A stretch of DNA of 47,202 nucleotides from Aquaticitalea lipolytica. GTDB taxonomy: Bacteria > Bacteroidota > Bacteroidia > Flavobacteriales > Flavobacteriaceae. The notes below the pieces were generated by a model that saw only the letters and a list, made by a program, of their open reading frames with translations, was not told the DNA's origin and did no database searches. Below, piece after piece: positions 28,332 to 37,108 of this stretch. The stretch's first letter is position 1, and the number at the start of each line of letters is the position of its first letter. The stretch lies in the NCBI RefSeq assembly GCF_014641635.1, contig NZ_BMIC01000008.1, forward strand, positions 1-47,202. Direction: 5' to 3'. A program made the position numbers and the translations under genes.

Positions 28332-28376
28332 CTCAACTAAAAAAACTAAAAAACTAATATAATTGTCACTCAAGAG

Positions 28377-30386
28377 CTAATTACATGTACGTTCCATAAC
28401 CATTATATCATTTGCTCTTACAAACTCTAATCGGTTATTTTGGCATTCTACAACTGTCCAGTTACCAGTAATGGCCTGAATATTTGGACCAGCTACATTT
28501 GAAAACTCTACAACAACTCCGTTTGCAGACATTGATGTTGACCACATTGCTGTTATTGTCATTCCTTCTCCTGTAATAATAACTGTTCCATCTGTATTGA
28601 AATTAAAATCGTAATTTATCAAATGGTCATCTCCATTATAGTTTACTATATTCCAAATACATTCTACTAAAAAGCCATCAACTTCTTCTTCTGTACAATT
28701 ATTAGTACAATTTTCTACAACCAAGCCTATTTCAAAAACAGCAAAATTCCCTTCATTTGTTTCTACTCTTACATAAATTGTTTGAGGATTAGACAAGTTT
28801 GTATAAGCCGACGGATTTGGTATTGCATTTGTATTTGTTTCAGCATCAGCATGAGAGATATGATAAGTTACATTATGTACTGCTGGCTGAATACAATTTG
28901 CATAAGCATTTGTTAAGTTAAAAGTTGCAAATCCTTCTGTACTCTCAGCACATTCAACCATTTCGGCCTCAAAACTTTCAAAACATTCAAATGAATTGTT
29001 TGAATTACAGTTTTGGGTAAGCAATAAAGTATCGTTTCCTCTATGTAATACTAATCCATTATCCGAACACTCAACAACTTTCCATTCTCCATTATAGTCT
29101 TCAAGTCCTGAAAAATTAATATATACATAAACATATCCTTGAGTAGTTGTTATATCCCAAGTACCATTAAAAAGTAAATCGCCTTCATATAAGGTTGATA
29201 AGTTATTATCATTTAAAAAATTAAAAGTTGTAAATGATGGTGTATAACCATTTAATGTAGGAACCTGTCCGCACTCCATTAAATAATCACTTACGTCTCC
29301 TTGATTACAATTATTTGTATTAGTATCACAAACTTGCTCTAAAATAATATAAGTATTAGCACCTGTTGCTGAACCTCTAACTAATTTAAGTCTGTCATCA
29401 TCACATTCAACAACATACCAACCTCCACCTAAATCTTGGCTAAAGTTTGTTAACTCACTAAATGTTACAAGGACACCTTCACTATTAACAAGTGTGCTCC
29501 AGTTTCCTGTTGCTGCAACTGTACCTGTTCCAGCTATTGCTAAACCTCCATTTTCAGAAAAATATAACTGATAATTAATAAAATTATCGTCACCATTATA
29601 AGATACTATTTTCCAATAGCATTCTTGTAAATACATGCTTACTTCTTCTTGAGAACAATCGTCTTCGTTTTCATCATCGCAATCATCTCCAGCAGCATTA
29701 ATTGCAGCTTCTAATTCTTGATTACTGTTCACTTCAATAGTTTCACCATTTGCATATACCATAGTTACTGGAAAGTTTAGGCTTGCTAAAACTGCTCCAT
29801 TGTTTGTGTTCTCCAAATTTTGTAGAAACAAGTATAATTGTTGATCATTTTCTATAACAACCGTATCAATAATTTGAAAATTTGGGTTGTACAAAGAAAA
29901 TGAAATCGGATATTGAAAATCAATACACTCAATAACATCATCAACTTCAGAGCATTCTTCAATAAACGCTTCTAACTCATCTTGATTATTAATTACATAC
30001 TCTGTGTAATCGTTAAGTGTTATTGTAATTGGAAATAGAAACTCAAGAATATCTTCATCATCTTCATATTCATTATAAATATTTTCAATTAGTTCTAAAT
30101 CATCTAAAGTATTTATAGTTAACTGTAGTCCATTTATAGAAATGGTCACAGGTAAGTTAACAGATAAACAATTAGCATTATCCAAAATGTTATCAACCGA
30201 ACCATCATTTGCGCTTGTACTTTGCATTAAATTTGCCAATACTGAATCTGGCGCGATAGTACTGTCACTATTCGGATTTAAATCAACAACTTCATTTTCG
30301 CATGAAGTAAATGTCATGAGGGCAAAAAAGGCTAGGATTAATAATGATTTGGGTTTAAAAAACATAGTATTTTTTTTAGAGTTCAT
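28377..30386 (-). CDS. surface lipoprotein with two families of internal repeats
   Basis: 669 residues. The lipobox MTFTSC gives Cys29, followed by acidic residues, which in this phylum often marks export to the cell surface. Residues 73-236 hold four related units of 35-50 residues, each starting with an (F/L)P(I/V)(T/S) strand and ending with a helix like NQDELEAFI. Three larger modules (244-353, 360-460, 564-668) share W-IV-YNGDD--INY, a GxW turn, VVEC and a final Cys; they look like small lipocalin-type barrels. Between modules two and three is a YVR-type module (468-560) like those of the surface protein at 1-3382. It is transcribed away from the ECF sigma gene and may be the partner or target of the receptor set there, but that is inference. 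Confidence 0.85.
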   Translation of the reverse strand: MNSKKNTMFFKPKSLLILAFFALMTFTSCENEVVDLNPNSDSTIAPDSVLANLMQSTSANDGSVDNILDNANCLSVNLPVTISINGLQLTINTLDDLELIENIYNEYEDDEDILEFLFPITITLNDYTEYVINNQDELEAFIEECSEVDDVIECIDFQYPISFSLYNPNFQIIDTVVIENDQQLYLFLQNLENTNNGAVLASLNFPVTMVYANGETIEVNSNQELEAAINAAGDDCDDENEDDCSQEEVSMYLQECYWKIVSYNGDDNFINYQLYFSENGGLAIAGTGTVAATGNWSTLVNSEGVLVTFSELTNFSQDLGGGWYVVECDDDRLKLVRGSATGANTYIILEQVCDTNTNNCNQGDVSDYLMECGQVPTLNGYTPSFTTFNFLNDNNLSTLYEGDLLFNGTWDITTTQGYVYVYINFSGLEDYNGEWKVVECSDNGLVLHRGNDTLLLTQNCNSNNSFECFESFEAEMVECAESTEGFATFNLTNAYANCIQPAVHNVTYHISHADAETNTNAIPNPSAYTNLSNPQTIYVRVETNEGNFAVFEIGLVVENCTNNCTEEEVDGFLVECIWNIVNYNGDDHLINYDFNFNTDGTVIITGEGMTITAMWSTSMSANGVVVEFSNVAGPNIQAITGNWTVVECQNNRLEFVRANDIMVMERTCN

Positions 30387-30465
30387 TAATAAAACAGATT
30401 AGATTAAAAAACTCCTACCTTTAATTTCAAAATTTTTATAATTTAGGCAACGAAGAAAATTGATT

Positions 30466-30981
30466 ATGAGCAAACAATTACATGAACATATATGTGAAGA
30501 ACGTCTGTTCTCGTCATTGTTTGAAAAACACTCAAAAAACCTTCATGATTTTTTATACTATAAGTTTGGTAGCTATCTAAATCCGAAAGATAAAGTTCAG
30601 GAAGCCTTTATAAAACTTTGGGAAAATTGTGCTAATGTTACTCCGGATAAAGCCAAGAGTTTTTTATTCACCACAGCAAATAATTTAATGCTTAATGAAT
30701 ATGCACATCATAAAGTGGTATTAAGGCATCAACAATCAACTCCAAAATCGTACACCAACGAAAGTCCTGAATTTATAATGCAGGAAAAAGAGTATCAGAA
30801 AAAATTAGAAACAGCAATTGCAAACTTATCTGAAGCACAGCGAGTGGCTTTTTTATTAAATAGAGTTGAAGGCAAACGGTTTAAGGAAATTGCAGAACTT
30901 CTAGATATTTCGACCAAAGCAGTTGAAAAACGAATTTATGGAGCTTTAAAAAAACTAAGAGAAGACATTGATGAGTTATAA
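30466..30981 (+). CDS. ECF sigma-70 factor (FecI-like)
   Basis: About 171 residues from the ATG at 30466. Sigma region 2 spans about 15-85 (DKVQEAFIKLWEN, SFLFTTANNLMLNEY) and region 4 about 115-168 (SEAQRVAFLLNRVEGKRFKEIAELLDISTKAVEKRI). It is followed by a FecR-type anti-sigma and a TonB-dependent receptor, so it is a cell-surface signalling sigma factor that responds to a ligand bound outside. A 129-base gap with CAGTC repeats separates it from the fecR-like gene. A near-match -7 TAATTTAG is at 30439-30446. Confidence 0.93.
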   Translation: MSKQLHEHICEERLFSSLFEKHSKNLHDFLYYKFGSYLNPKDKVQEAFIKLWENCANVTPDKAKSFLFTTANNLMLNEYAHHKVVLRHQQSTPKSYTNESPEFIMQEKEYQKKLETAIANLSEAQRVAFLLNRVEGKRFKEIAELLDISTKAVEKRIYGALKKLREDIDEL

Positions 30982-30984
30982 GTG

Positions 30985-31045
30985 TTCAGTCGCAATATTG
31001 AGTCGCAGTTCACTTTTGGGAACTACTGTCAACTGTGACTGTAAA
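30985..31045. repeat. AGTCGCA / CAGTT repeat with inverted pairs, between sigma and anti-sigma genes
   Basis: AGTCGCA occurs at 30988-30994 and 31001-31007. AGTCGCAGTT (31001-31010) pairs with AACTGTGACT (31031-31040) with one mismatch, and AGTTC (31007-31011) pairs with GAACT (31020-31024). Similar CAGTC/CAGTTGACAGT words occur at 19576-19601 beside the queE promoter. I recall such tracts as dispersed repeats between flavobacterial genes. Confidence 0.5.
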
Positions 31046-31110
31046 CTAATTACTAAAGAAGAAGGTAGGAATTATTTAATGTTAGCTGTTATATAAGTGT
31101 AATACAGATT

Positions 31111-32004
31111 ATGAACCGAGAAGATTTAATAAAAAAATGGTTAGATAATAACCTAAATACTGATGAGCTTGAGGCTTTTAAAAAGCTTGAAGACTATGAG
31201 TCTTTGGTTAAACTATCCGATAGTGTAAAACACTTTAAAGCGCCAGAATATAATACTTCTGAAGCGTTACAAGATGTTTTGCATGCTATTAAAACACCTA
31301 AAAAATCTGTACGTTGGATTCCAATATTATCTCGTATTGCAGCCATATTTGTTGTTTGTTTTGGTGTTTACTATTACACTACTACTCTAGATACTACTTT
31401 TAAAACATTAGCCTCACAAAAACAAACTATTGAATTGCCTGATGCTTCAACAGTAGCTTTAAATGCTACTACTACAGTAAGTTTTAATAAAAAACAATGG
31501 AATACAAATCGCCAAGTACAACTTAATGGTGAAGCCTATTTTAAAGTTGCTAAAGGCTCAAAATTTGAAGTTATAACTGATGCTGGAACTGTTACTGTTT
31601 TAGGAACTCAGTTTAATATAAAACAACGACACAATTATTTTGAAGTTGTATGTTACGAAGGCTTAGTTGGTGTCACCTACAATAATAATGAAACAAAATT
31701 ACAACCTGGAAACCGCTTACTACTTATAGATGGGAAATTAATTGCTACCGAAAAAGAAAACCAAATTGAACCATCTTGGATTAACAACAATAGTGTTTTT
31801 AAAAGTTTACCTTACAGAGAGGTTATTGCAGAATTTGAGCGTCAGTATGATATGACCATTAATTTGCAAAGTATTAACGACTCACAACTATTCACAGGAA
31901 GTTTTACTCACAACAATATTGATGTTGCCTTAAAATCTATAACTTTACCTTTACACATATCGTATACAAAAACAGACGATACGATTACATTAAAACGTGA
32001 GTAA
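31111..32004 (+). CDS. FecR-type anti-sigma factor
   Basis: 297 residues. A short cytosolic N-terminus (about 1-68) that should hold the sigma factor is followed by one membrane helix (about 69-92), a periplasmic FecR domain (about 100-200; LPDASTVALNATTTVSF, LNGEAYFKVAKG, VTVLGTQFNI) and a C-terminal DUF4974-like domain (about 227-297; SLPYREVIAEFERQYDMTINL). It transmits the receptor signal to the ECF sigma factor. The last bases overlap the GTG start of the receptor gene by eight, suggesting coupled translation. Confidence 0.94.
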   Translation: MNREDLIKKWLDNNLNTDELEAFKKLEDYESLVKLSDSVKHFKAPEYNTSEALQDVLHAIKTPKKSVRWIPILSRIAAIFVVCFGVYYYTTTLDTTFKTLASQKQTIELPDASTVALNATTTVSFNKKQWNTNRQVQLNGEAYFKVAKGSKFEVITDAGTVTVLGTQFNIKQRHNYFEVVCYEGLVGVTYNNNETKLQPGNRLLLIDGKLIATEKENQIEPSWINNNSVFKSLPYREVIAEFERQYDMTINLQSINDSQLFTGSFTHNNIDVALKSITLPLHISYTKTDDTITLKRE

Positions 32005-34294
32005 AAATCGTAAAACTTATGCCGTTCTTATAGTCTTTTTTTGCAGTATTTATAGCATTTTTGCTCAACATACTACAAAAGAAAAGCGACCTCTTATAGA
32101 GGTTTTAGCACATTTAGAAACACGTTACAACATCCATTTTAGTTATATAGATTCTGCCATAGAAAACAAAAAAGCAGTATTACCAGATGAGCAATTAACA
32201 CTTATTGAAGCCCTAACTTTTCTTGAATCTGAAACTAATCTCGATTTTATAAATATTGACGATTCTAGTGTTGTTATATCTAACAGAGCAAATCCGTTTA
32301 GTGCTTTTATAACTCAAAAGCTTGAAGAGATAGTTATTACTAACTATTTAACTAAAGGTATTTCAAAAAAGAGTGATGGTAAAATTATTTTTAATACTGA
32401 AGAGTTTGGTATCCTTCCAGGATTAATAGAACCAGACATTCTTCAAACCATACAAGCACTTCCAGGAGTATTAAGTGTTGATGAAACAGTTTCAAATATT
32501 AATGTAAGAGGCGGAACTCACGATCAAAATCTTATTCTTTGGGATGGCATTAAAATGTATCAATCTGGGCACTTTTTCGGATTGGTTTCTGCATTTAATC
32601 CGTATTTAACCAAAATAGTAAATGTATCAAAAAACGGAACCAGTGTAAAATTTGGCGATGGTGTAAGTAGTGTTATAGATATGCAGCACTCTAATACACT
32701 TGATAAAGATTTTAAAGCTGGAGCTGGTTTTAATTTAATTAGTACAGATGCTTTTGCCAAAGTGCCTCTATCTAAACAAACCGAGTTACAATTATCTGCT
32801 CGTCGCTCAATAACCGACTTTATTTTTACTCCAACCTACAATCAGTATTCCAAACGTGTGTTTCAAGATTCCGATTTAACCAATAGTACTTCATCAAATA
32901 ATGAGCAGTTTTATTTTTATGATGTTGCTGCTAAGTTTTTATATGACATTACAGATTCTGATCAGTTACGTTTCAATTTCTTAACCATTAATAACAAATT
33001 AAGTTATGATGAGCTAAGTACCATAAACAACTCTAATGAAACTTTAGAAAGTAGTTTAAAACAAAATAATTTGGCTGCTGGTGTTGAGTACTTAAAATAT
33101 TGGAATAACAGACTCACTACAACTGCTCAGATATATATGTCTAATTACGATTTGCAAAGCACTAATTATGATGTTATTAACGACCAACGTTTGTCACAAG
33201 ATAATAAGGTGAGAGATATTGGATTAAAAATTAATGCGACTAATCACATAGATAGTAATCTAAAACTCCATGGAGGCTATCAGTTTAATGAGGTTATTGT
33301 GAGCAATGCAGAAGATGTAAATAATCCAGACTTTACAAGTTTTATTCAACAAGTTATAAGAACCCATTCTATATATGGTGAAGCCGAATTTACTTCAGCC
33401 AATAAAAATTCTTATGCACGAATTGGTTTAAGAACTAACTATATTGAAAAATTTTCAGAATTTTTTACCGAACCTCGTTTAGCTTTAAGTCATAAACTAA
33501 ACAATGATTTTAGAATCGAGTTTCTTGCAGAATTTAAAAGCCAGACCATATCGCAAATTATCGATTTACAAAACGATTTTTTAGGTATTGAAAAACGTCG
33601 TTGGATGCTCTCAAACAATACTACTAACCCAATTATAAAAAGTACACAAGCTTCAATTGGAGTACATTATAACAAAAACAAATTACTAATAAGTGCCGAA
33701 GGTTTTATTAAAGATGTTGATGGTATTACAACGCGAAGTCAAGGGTTTCAAAACCAATATCAGTTTGTAGATGCTGTTGGAAGTTACCAAACAAAAGGCA
33801 TTGATTTTTTAATCAATAAACAGTTTAATAATTTTAGTACATGGTTAAGTTATTCTTATAGCAAAAACGATTACACATTTGATGATCTTAATAACGGGAA
33901 CTCATTCCCTAACAATCTAGATATACGTCATGCGTTAACTTTTGCAGGCACTTACACAGTAAATAATTTAAAATTAGCATTAGGTGTTAACTGGCATTCT
34001 GGTAAACCTACAACACCACCTCAAGACAATCAGAGCTCAACAAATACTATAATTTATACTTCACCAAATAGCGAAAGATTAAGCGATTATTTACGTGCAG
34101 ATTTTTCTACAACCTATCAGTTTCAGTTTACAAATAAAGTAACTGCTACTATTGGTGCTTCAGTTTGGAATATTCTAAACAAAAAAAACAATATCAATAC
34201 CTACTATAATATTGATGATAACGATAACATTAATAAGGTTGAAAACCTATCGCTAGGCATGACACCAAATGTGAGTTTTAGGGTTAATTTTTAA
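31997..34294 (+). CDS. TonB-dependent outer-membrane receptor with N-terminal STN signalling domain
   Basis: 765 residues from a GTG at 31997 that overlaps the fecR-like stop. The signal peptide ends IFAQ. An STN domain (about 30-97; EVLAHLETRYNIHFSYID, LTLIEALTFLESETNLDF) signals to FecR; the plug (about 115-230) has QTIQALPGVLSVDETVSNINVRGG; a 22-strand-type barrel ends in MTPNVSFRVNF with a terminal Phe. It lacks the large N-terminal carboxypeptidase-like domain of SusC and is shorter, and no SusD gene is near. Substrate unknown. The three genes make a FecIRA-like signalling set. Confidence 0.93.
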   Translation: MSKNRKTYAVLIVFFCSIYSIFAQHTTKEKRPLIEVLAHLETRYNIHFSYIDSAIENKKAVLPDEQLTLIEALTFLESETNLDFINIDDSSVVISNRANPFSAFITQKLEEIVITNYLTKGISKKSDGKIIFNTEEFGILPGLIEPDILQTIQALPGVLSVDETVSNINVRGGTHDQNLILWDGIKMYQSGHFFGLVSAFNPYLTKIVNVSKNGTSVKFGDGVSSVIDMQHSNTLDKDFKAGAGFNLISTDAFAKVPLSKQTELQLSARRSITDFIFTPTYNQYSKRVFQDSDLTNSTSSNNEQFYFYDVAAKFLYDITDSDQLRFNFLTINNKLSYDELSTINNSNETLESSLKQNNLAAGVEYLKYWNNRLTTTAQIYMSNYDLQSTNYDVINDQRLSQDNKVRDIGLKINATNHIDSNLKLHGGYQFNEVIVSNAEDVNNPDFTSFIQQVIRTHSIYGEAEFTSANKNSYARIGLRTNYIEKFSEFFTEPRLALSHKLNNDFRIEFLAEFKSQTISQIIDLQNDFLGIEKRRWMLSNNTTNPIIKSTQASIGVHYNKNKLLISAEGFIKDVDGITTRSQGFQNQYQFVDAVGSYQTKGIDFLINKQFNNFSTWLSYSYSKNDYTFDDLNNGNSFPNNLDIRHALTFAGTYTVNNLKLALGVNWHSGKPTTPPQDNQSSTNTIIYTSPNSERLSDYLRADFSTTYQFQFTNKVTATIGASVWNILNKKNNINTYYNIDDNDNINKVENLSLGMTPNVSFRVNF

Positions 34295-34367
34295 ATTTTT
34301 ATTTAGAGTTGTAATAATTTGCGTTTTAAATTGTATTTTAATTCTCACAAACTAAAATCCTATACTT

Positions 34368-34886
34368 ATGAAAAATCTTAAACTCCTATTTGCTTTTATG
34401 TTATTGTTTTTTGTATTTACTACTATTAATGCACAAGATTTTCAAGTCCCAAAAAACTATACACTTAAAGTAGCAGATGACTATAAAAAGTTGGAGAAAG
34501 ATGTTGTTGATTGCGTAAATTGGCTAGAAAACACACCAATAAATAAAGATGAAAATAAACGAACAGATGCCAATGCATTTTTTATGCAATGGATAACTGG
34601 AAGCCCAGACGTTTCAGTAGCTATTTCTTCTTATGTATTAGATTTAACAGAAAAAAATCCAACGCTATTAATTACTTTTATGGGAGCATGGACAAGATAT
34701 GCTATTGAAAATCCTGAAGACCAAGATTCTTTTAATGGGAATTTTGCAGGTTTAAAAAGCATAATAAAAGTATATACTAACAATAAAGATAGTGGTATAA
34801 AAAAAGACAAAAACGTTGAAAAATTACTAAAACTAGAAACTGACGACGATTTAAAAGCATGGCTGACAAAAAACTTGAAAAACTAA
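34368..34886 (+). CDS. secreted protein of unknown function
   Basis: 172 residues, with a signal peptide ending TINAQ at about residue 22. The mature part is mostly helical, with NWLENTPINKDENKRTDAN, FMGAWTRYAIENPED and a Lys-rich C-terminus. I do not recognise a family. Its last 28 bases overlap the start of the YfiT-like gene, so the two are probably co-translated. It follows the receptor gene by 73 bases. Confidence 0.82.
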   Translation: MKNLKLLFAFMLLFFVFTTINAQDFQVPKNYTLKVADDYKKLEKDVVDCVNWLENTPINKDENKRTDANAFFMQWITGSPDVSVAISSYVLDLTEKNPTLLITFMGAWTRYAIENPEDQDSFNGNFAGLKSIIKVYTNNKDSGIKKDKNVEKLLKLETDDDLKAWLTKNLKN

Positions 34887-35404
34887 AATATCCTATAGGA
34901 ACTTTTGAAGCTCCTAAAGTAATTGACGATGCTTTAATTTTAACATGGATTGAAGACATTGAGCGTTTTCCAACAGCCATAGCAGAGCTAACAAAAAACT
35001 TAACTGTACAGCAATTACATTGGCCTTACAGACCAAATGGCTGGAACATAAAGCAAGTTGTACACCATTGTGCAGATAGCCACATGAACAGTATTATAAG
35101 ATTTAAATTAGCACTCACTGAAGACTCACCAACTATACGACCTTATTACGAAGACCGTTGGGCAACACTTGTTGATGGCAACGATAATAATTTAGAAAAC
35201 ACCTTATTGCTACTAAAAGGATTACATGCCAAATTGGGTATACTATTACGTAGTATTACCAAAGAGCAAATGGCAAGAGAGTTTATACACCCAGAACATG
35301 GACGACGTTTTCGTTTAGACGAAACCATTGGTGTATATGCATGGCATAGTAACCACCATTTAGCACATATTAAACAGGCATTACATTATAAAGGTGAGTT
35401 TTAG
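34859..35404 (+). CDS. YfiT family bacillithiol transferase (DinB fold)
   Basis: 181 residues, DinB-like four-helix bundle. The zinc triad fits His69 or His70 in QVVHHCADSHMN together with His163 and His167 in YAWHSNHHLAHI. The N-terminal LKYPIGTF and HWPYRPNGWNIKQV are YfiT signatures. Such enzymes conjugate bacillithiol to electrophiles or antibiotics. bshC, needed to make bacillithiol, is at 42529-44133, so the substrate thiol should exist here. The start overlaps the upstream gene by 28 bases; later starts would remove conserved residues. Confidence 0.88.
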   Translation: MADKKLEKLKYPIGTFEAPKVIDDALILTWIEDIERFPTAIAELTKNLTVQQLHWPYRPNGWNIKQVVHHCADSHMNSIIRFKLALTEDSPTIRPYYEDRWATLVDGNDNNLENTLLLLKGLHAKLGILLRSITKEQMAREFIHPEHGRRFRLDETIGVYAWHSNHHLAHIKQALHYKGEF

Positions 35405-35416
35405 CTTACCAAAATT

Positions 35417-35503
35417 TACGTAGAACTACCTATTGATTATTTCAATTTTTAAAATTAACTTCGTTTAACTGTCGATATAGATAATTAAAACAATCCATAT
35501 CGT
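35417..35503 (+). repeat. direct repeat copy 1, upstream of the serine hydrolase gene
   Basis: 87 bases, paired with an 87-base copy at 37109-37195. The first 13 bases (TACGTAGAACTAC) are identical; the last 48 bases match at 46 positions; the middle 26 are diverged. It sits 25 bases before the ATG of the 35528 gene, so it may carry a promoter. Confidence 0.8.
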
Positions 35504-35527
35504 AGTAATACCCACAATTTGAGACCA

Positions 35528-36637
35528 ATGAAAGTATATTTAATTTTTTTAATGATTTTGCCATTGTTTTCTTTTGGTCAAGCTGATAAAATTGATTCAG
35601 TAATTGAATCAAGAATCAATTACGCATCTGAAAATCCTGTACTTAACATTTTAATTCAAATAGATAATTCAGATAAAAGTAAAAGTTATAATAACGGAGT
35701 TGGAAAAAAAGACAAAGATTCATCTCTAGTTTCAGGTCGAGAACAGTTTAAAATAGCAAGTAGTACAAAACTCATTGTTTCAACAATAATACTTCAACTT
35801 ATTGAAGAAGGAAAAATAAATTTAGATGACAAAGCTTCAAAATATTTAAAAGACATAGACTTTCTTGATTTTGAAAATTTTCATATTTACAATAAAACGA
35901 AATTTGCAAATAAAATAACAATACAACAATTATTGACTCACCGAACAGGTTTAGCAGATATTTTTACTGATAAAGAAGAAGAGTTTTTCAGTCTTTTATT
36001 ACAGAATCCAAACAAACAATACTCGCCAAAATCTATCGTAGAATTATATTTTGAATACAATTTAAATAAATTATCACATTTCGAACCAAATACAGGATGG
36101 TACTATTCTGATATGAATTTTGTATTAATAGGCCTAATTATTGAACAAATTGATCAAACCTCACTAGCTGAAAGCATAAGGAATAGAATATTGAAACCTC
36201 TTGAAATGAAAGAGACGTATTTTGAGTTTTACGAAAAACCAATTCAAAAAAATAACTTGATTAATCAATATGTCGGAAATTTAAATTTCACGGAAATGAA
36301 TACCTCATTTGATTGGTCTGGTGGAGGTCTTGTCTCTACCAATAATGACCTAATCATTTTCATAAAATCACTATTTAATTTAAAATTAATCAACAAACAA
36401 TCTTTAAATACAATGATTGATGTTAAATTTAGTAAAGAGAATGAAAACAGATATGGGTTGGGAATTTATGAATCAATTTATAATGGGAAAACTTATTTTG
36501 GACACTACGGATTTTATGGTACATATATTGGCTACTGCCCAGAAACCAAAACTGCAATTTCATATTCTATAAGTCAGGCGACACCGAACTTTAACACTTA
36601 TAATTTAATAAACGAAATCGTTAAACTGGCTGAATAA
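35528..36637 (+). CDS. secreted beta-lactamase-family serine hydrolase (class C/penicillin-binding-protein fold)
   Basis: 369 residues from the ATG at 35528 (a TTG at 35519 is in frame but unlikely). The signal peptide ends LFSFGQ. SxxK motif SSTK: Ser78 nucleophile, Lys81. The second motif is YSD (Tyr193) rather than YSN. HYG near the C-terminus is the HxG/KTG-type motif. Related proteins include D-aminopeptidases, esterases and PBP4-like peptidases; true beta-lactamase activity cannot be claimed. It is the first of three orphan genes separated by palindromic repeats and has no functional link to its flanks, which suggests it was acquired. Confidence 0.88.
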   Translation: MKVYLIFLMILPLFSFGQADKIDSVIESRINYASENPVLNILIQIDNSDKSKSYNNGVGKKDKDSSLVSGREQFKIASSTKLIVSTIILQLIEEGKINLDDKASKYLKDIDFLDFENFHIYNKTKFANKITIQQLLTHRTGLADIFTDKEEEFFSLLLQNPNKQYSPKSIVELYFEYNLNKLSHFEPNTGWYYSDMNFVLIGLIIEQIDQTSLAESIRNRILKPLEMKETYFEFYEKPIQKNNLINQYVGNLNFTEMNTSFDWSGGGLVSTNNDLIIFIKSLFNLKLINKQSLNTMIDVKFSKENENRYGLGIYESIYNGKTYFGHYGFYGTYIGYCPETKTAISYSISQATPNFNTYNLINEIVKLAE

Positions 36638-36640
36638 AAA

Positions 36641-36750
36641 CGTGTGGCAACAACGTATATAATTTATTGCTAGTTCTAGCCTACTTACGAATATTCCTGC
36701 GGAATATTCTATTCGGTTTGTATTTACTAAATTAGTTGCTTAACAAGGTA
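36641..36750 (+). repeat. attC-like separator 1, palindromic
   Basis: Begins with anchor GGCAACAACGTATATAATT (36646-36664) and ends with TTAGTTGCTTAACAA (36732-36746). Inner perfect hairpin GAATATTCC (36689-36697) / GGAATATTC (36701-36709). Outer arms GCAAC (36647-36651) / GTTGC (36735-36739) and AATTTA (36661-36666) / TAAATT (36728-36733). It follows the serine hydrolase stop directly. Confidence 0.65.
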
Positions 36751-36779
36751 AATAATCTAAATTTAAAATAACTGAATTA

Positions 36780-36974
36780 ATGCTCGAAATTGGAATTTTA
36801 ATCTTCGGAATTATTTTACTGATCCTAGGTAAAATCTCACTTAATAAATATGAAAGAAATCGAACTGATAAAGAAAATAATTCAGGTGTTTTTTTCCAAT
36901 TGAATACTCTCTTGCTTTATAGTGGTTCAATTTTAGTAATTGTTTCATTAATATTCTTATTTAATAAAAACTAA
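36780..36974 (+). CDS. small two-helix membrane protein, unknown function
   Basis: 64 residues: hydrophobic helix at about 3-19, a short charged loop (KYERNRTDKENN) and a second helix at about 43-61. It resembles no family I can name. It lies between two palindromic separators with no other gene in its unit, as expected for a single-gene cassette. Coding status rests on the open frame, the clean ATG and the sensible two-helix topology. Confidence 0.6.
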   Translation: MLEIGILIFGIILLILGKISLNKYERNRTDKENNSGVFFQLNTLLLYSGSILVIVSLIFLFNKN

Positions 36975-37060
36975 TGACAACAACGTCTATAATTAATGGT
37001 TAGTTCTCGCGGATTTTCTATTTTGTAATATTTGCCATTTTAGTTAATTAACAAAGTAAT
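36975..37060 (+). repeat. attC-like separator 2, palindromic
   Basis: Anchor GACAACAACGTCTATAATT (36976-36994) and end TTAGTTAATTAACAA (37040-37054), 13 of 15 bases as in separator 1. Shorter than separator 1 (79 against 101 bases between anchors) because the inner hairpin is reduced. It begins at the stop codon of the small membrane protein gene. Confidence 0.6.
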
Positions 37061-37108
37061 AACAAATACGTAAAATGCAAAGGGTTGCAGGAGGCTAACC
37101 TATAAAAA

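Noticed and set aside
30460-30465. TTG start two codons upstream for the ECF sigma gene
   Set aside because: The ATG at 30466 is adjacent and preferred.
31997-34294. SusC/SusD polysaccharide locus
   Set aside because: The receptor is short, has an STN domain rather than the SusC extension, and no SusD or glycosidase genes are nearby.
35519-35527. TTG start for the serine hydrolase
   Set aside because: The ATG at 35528 gives a standard signal peptide without the extra Arg-Pro.
35528-36637. A true beta-lactamase (resistance gene)
   Set aside because: The fold and SxxK motif are shared by many peptidases and esterases; the YSD motif and remote similarity do not support a resistance claim.
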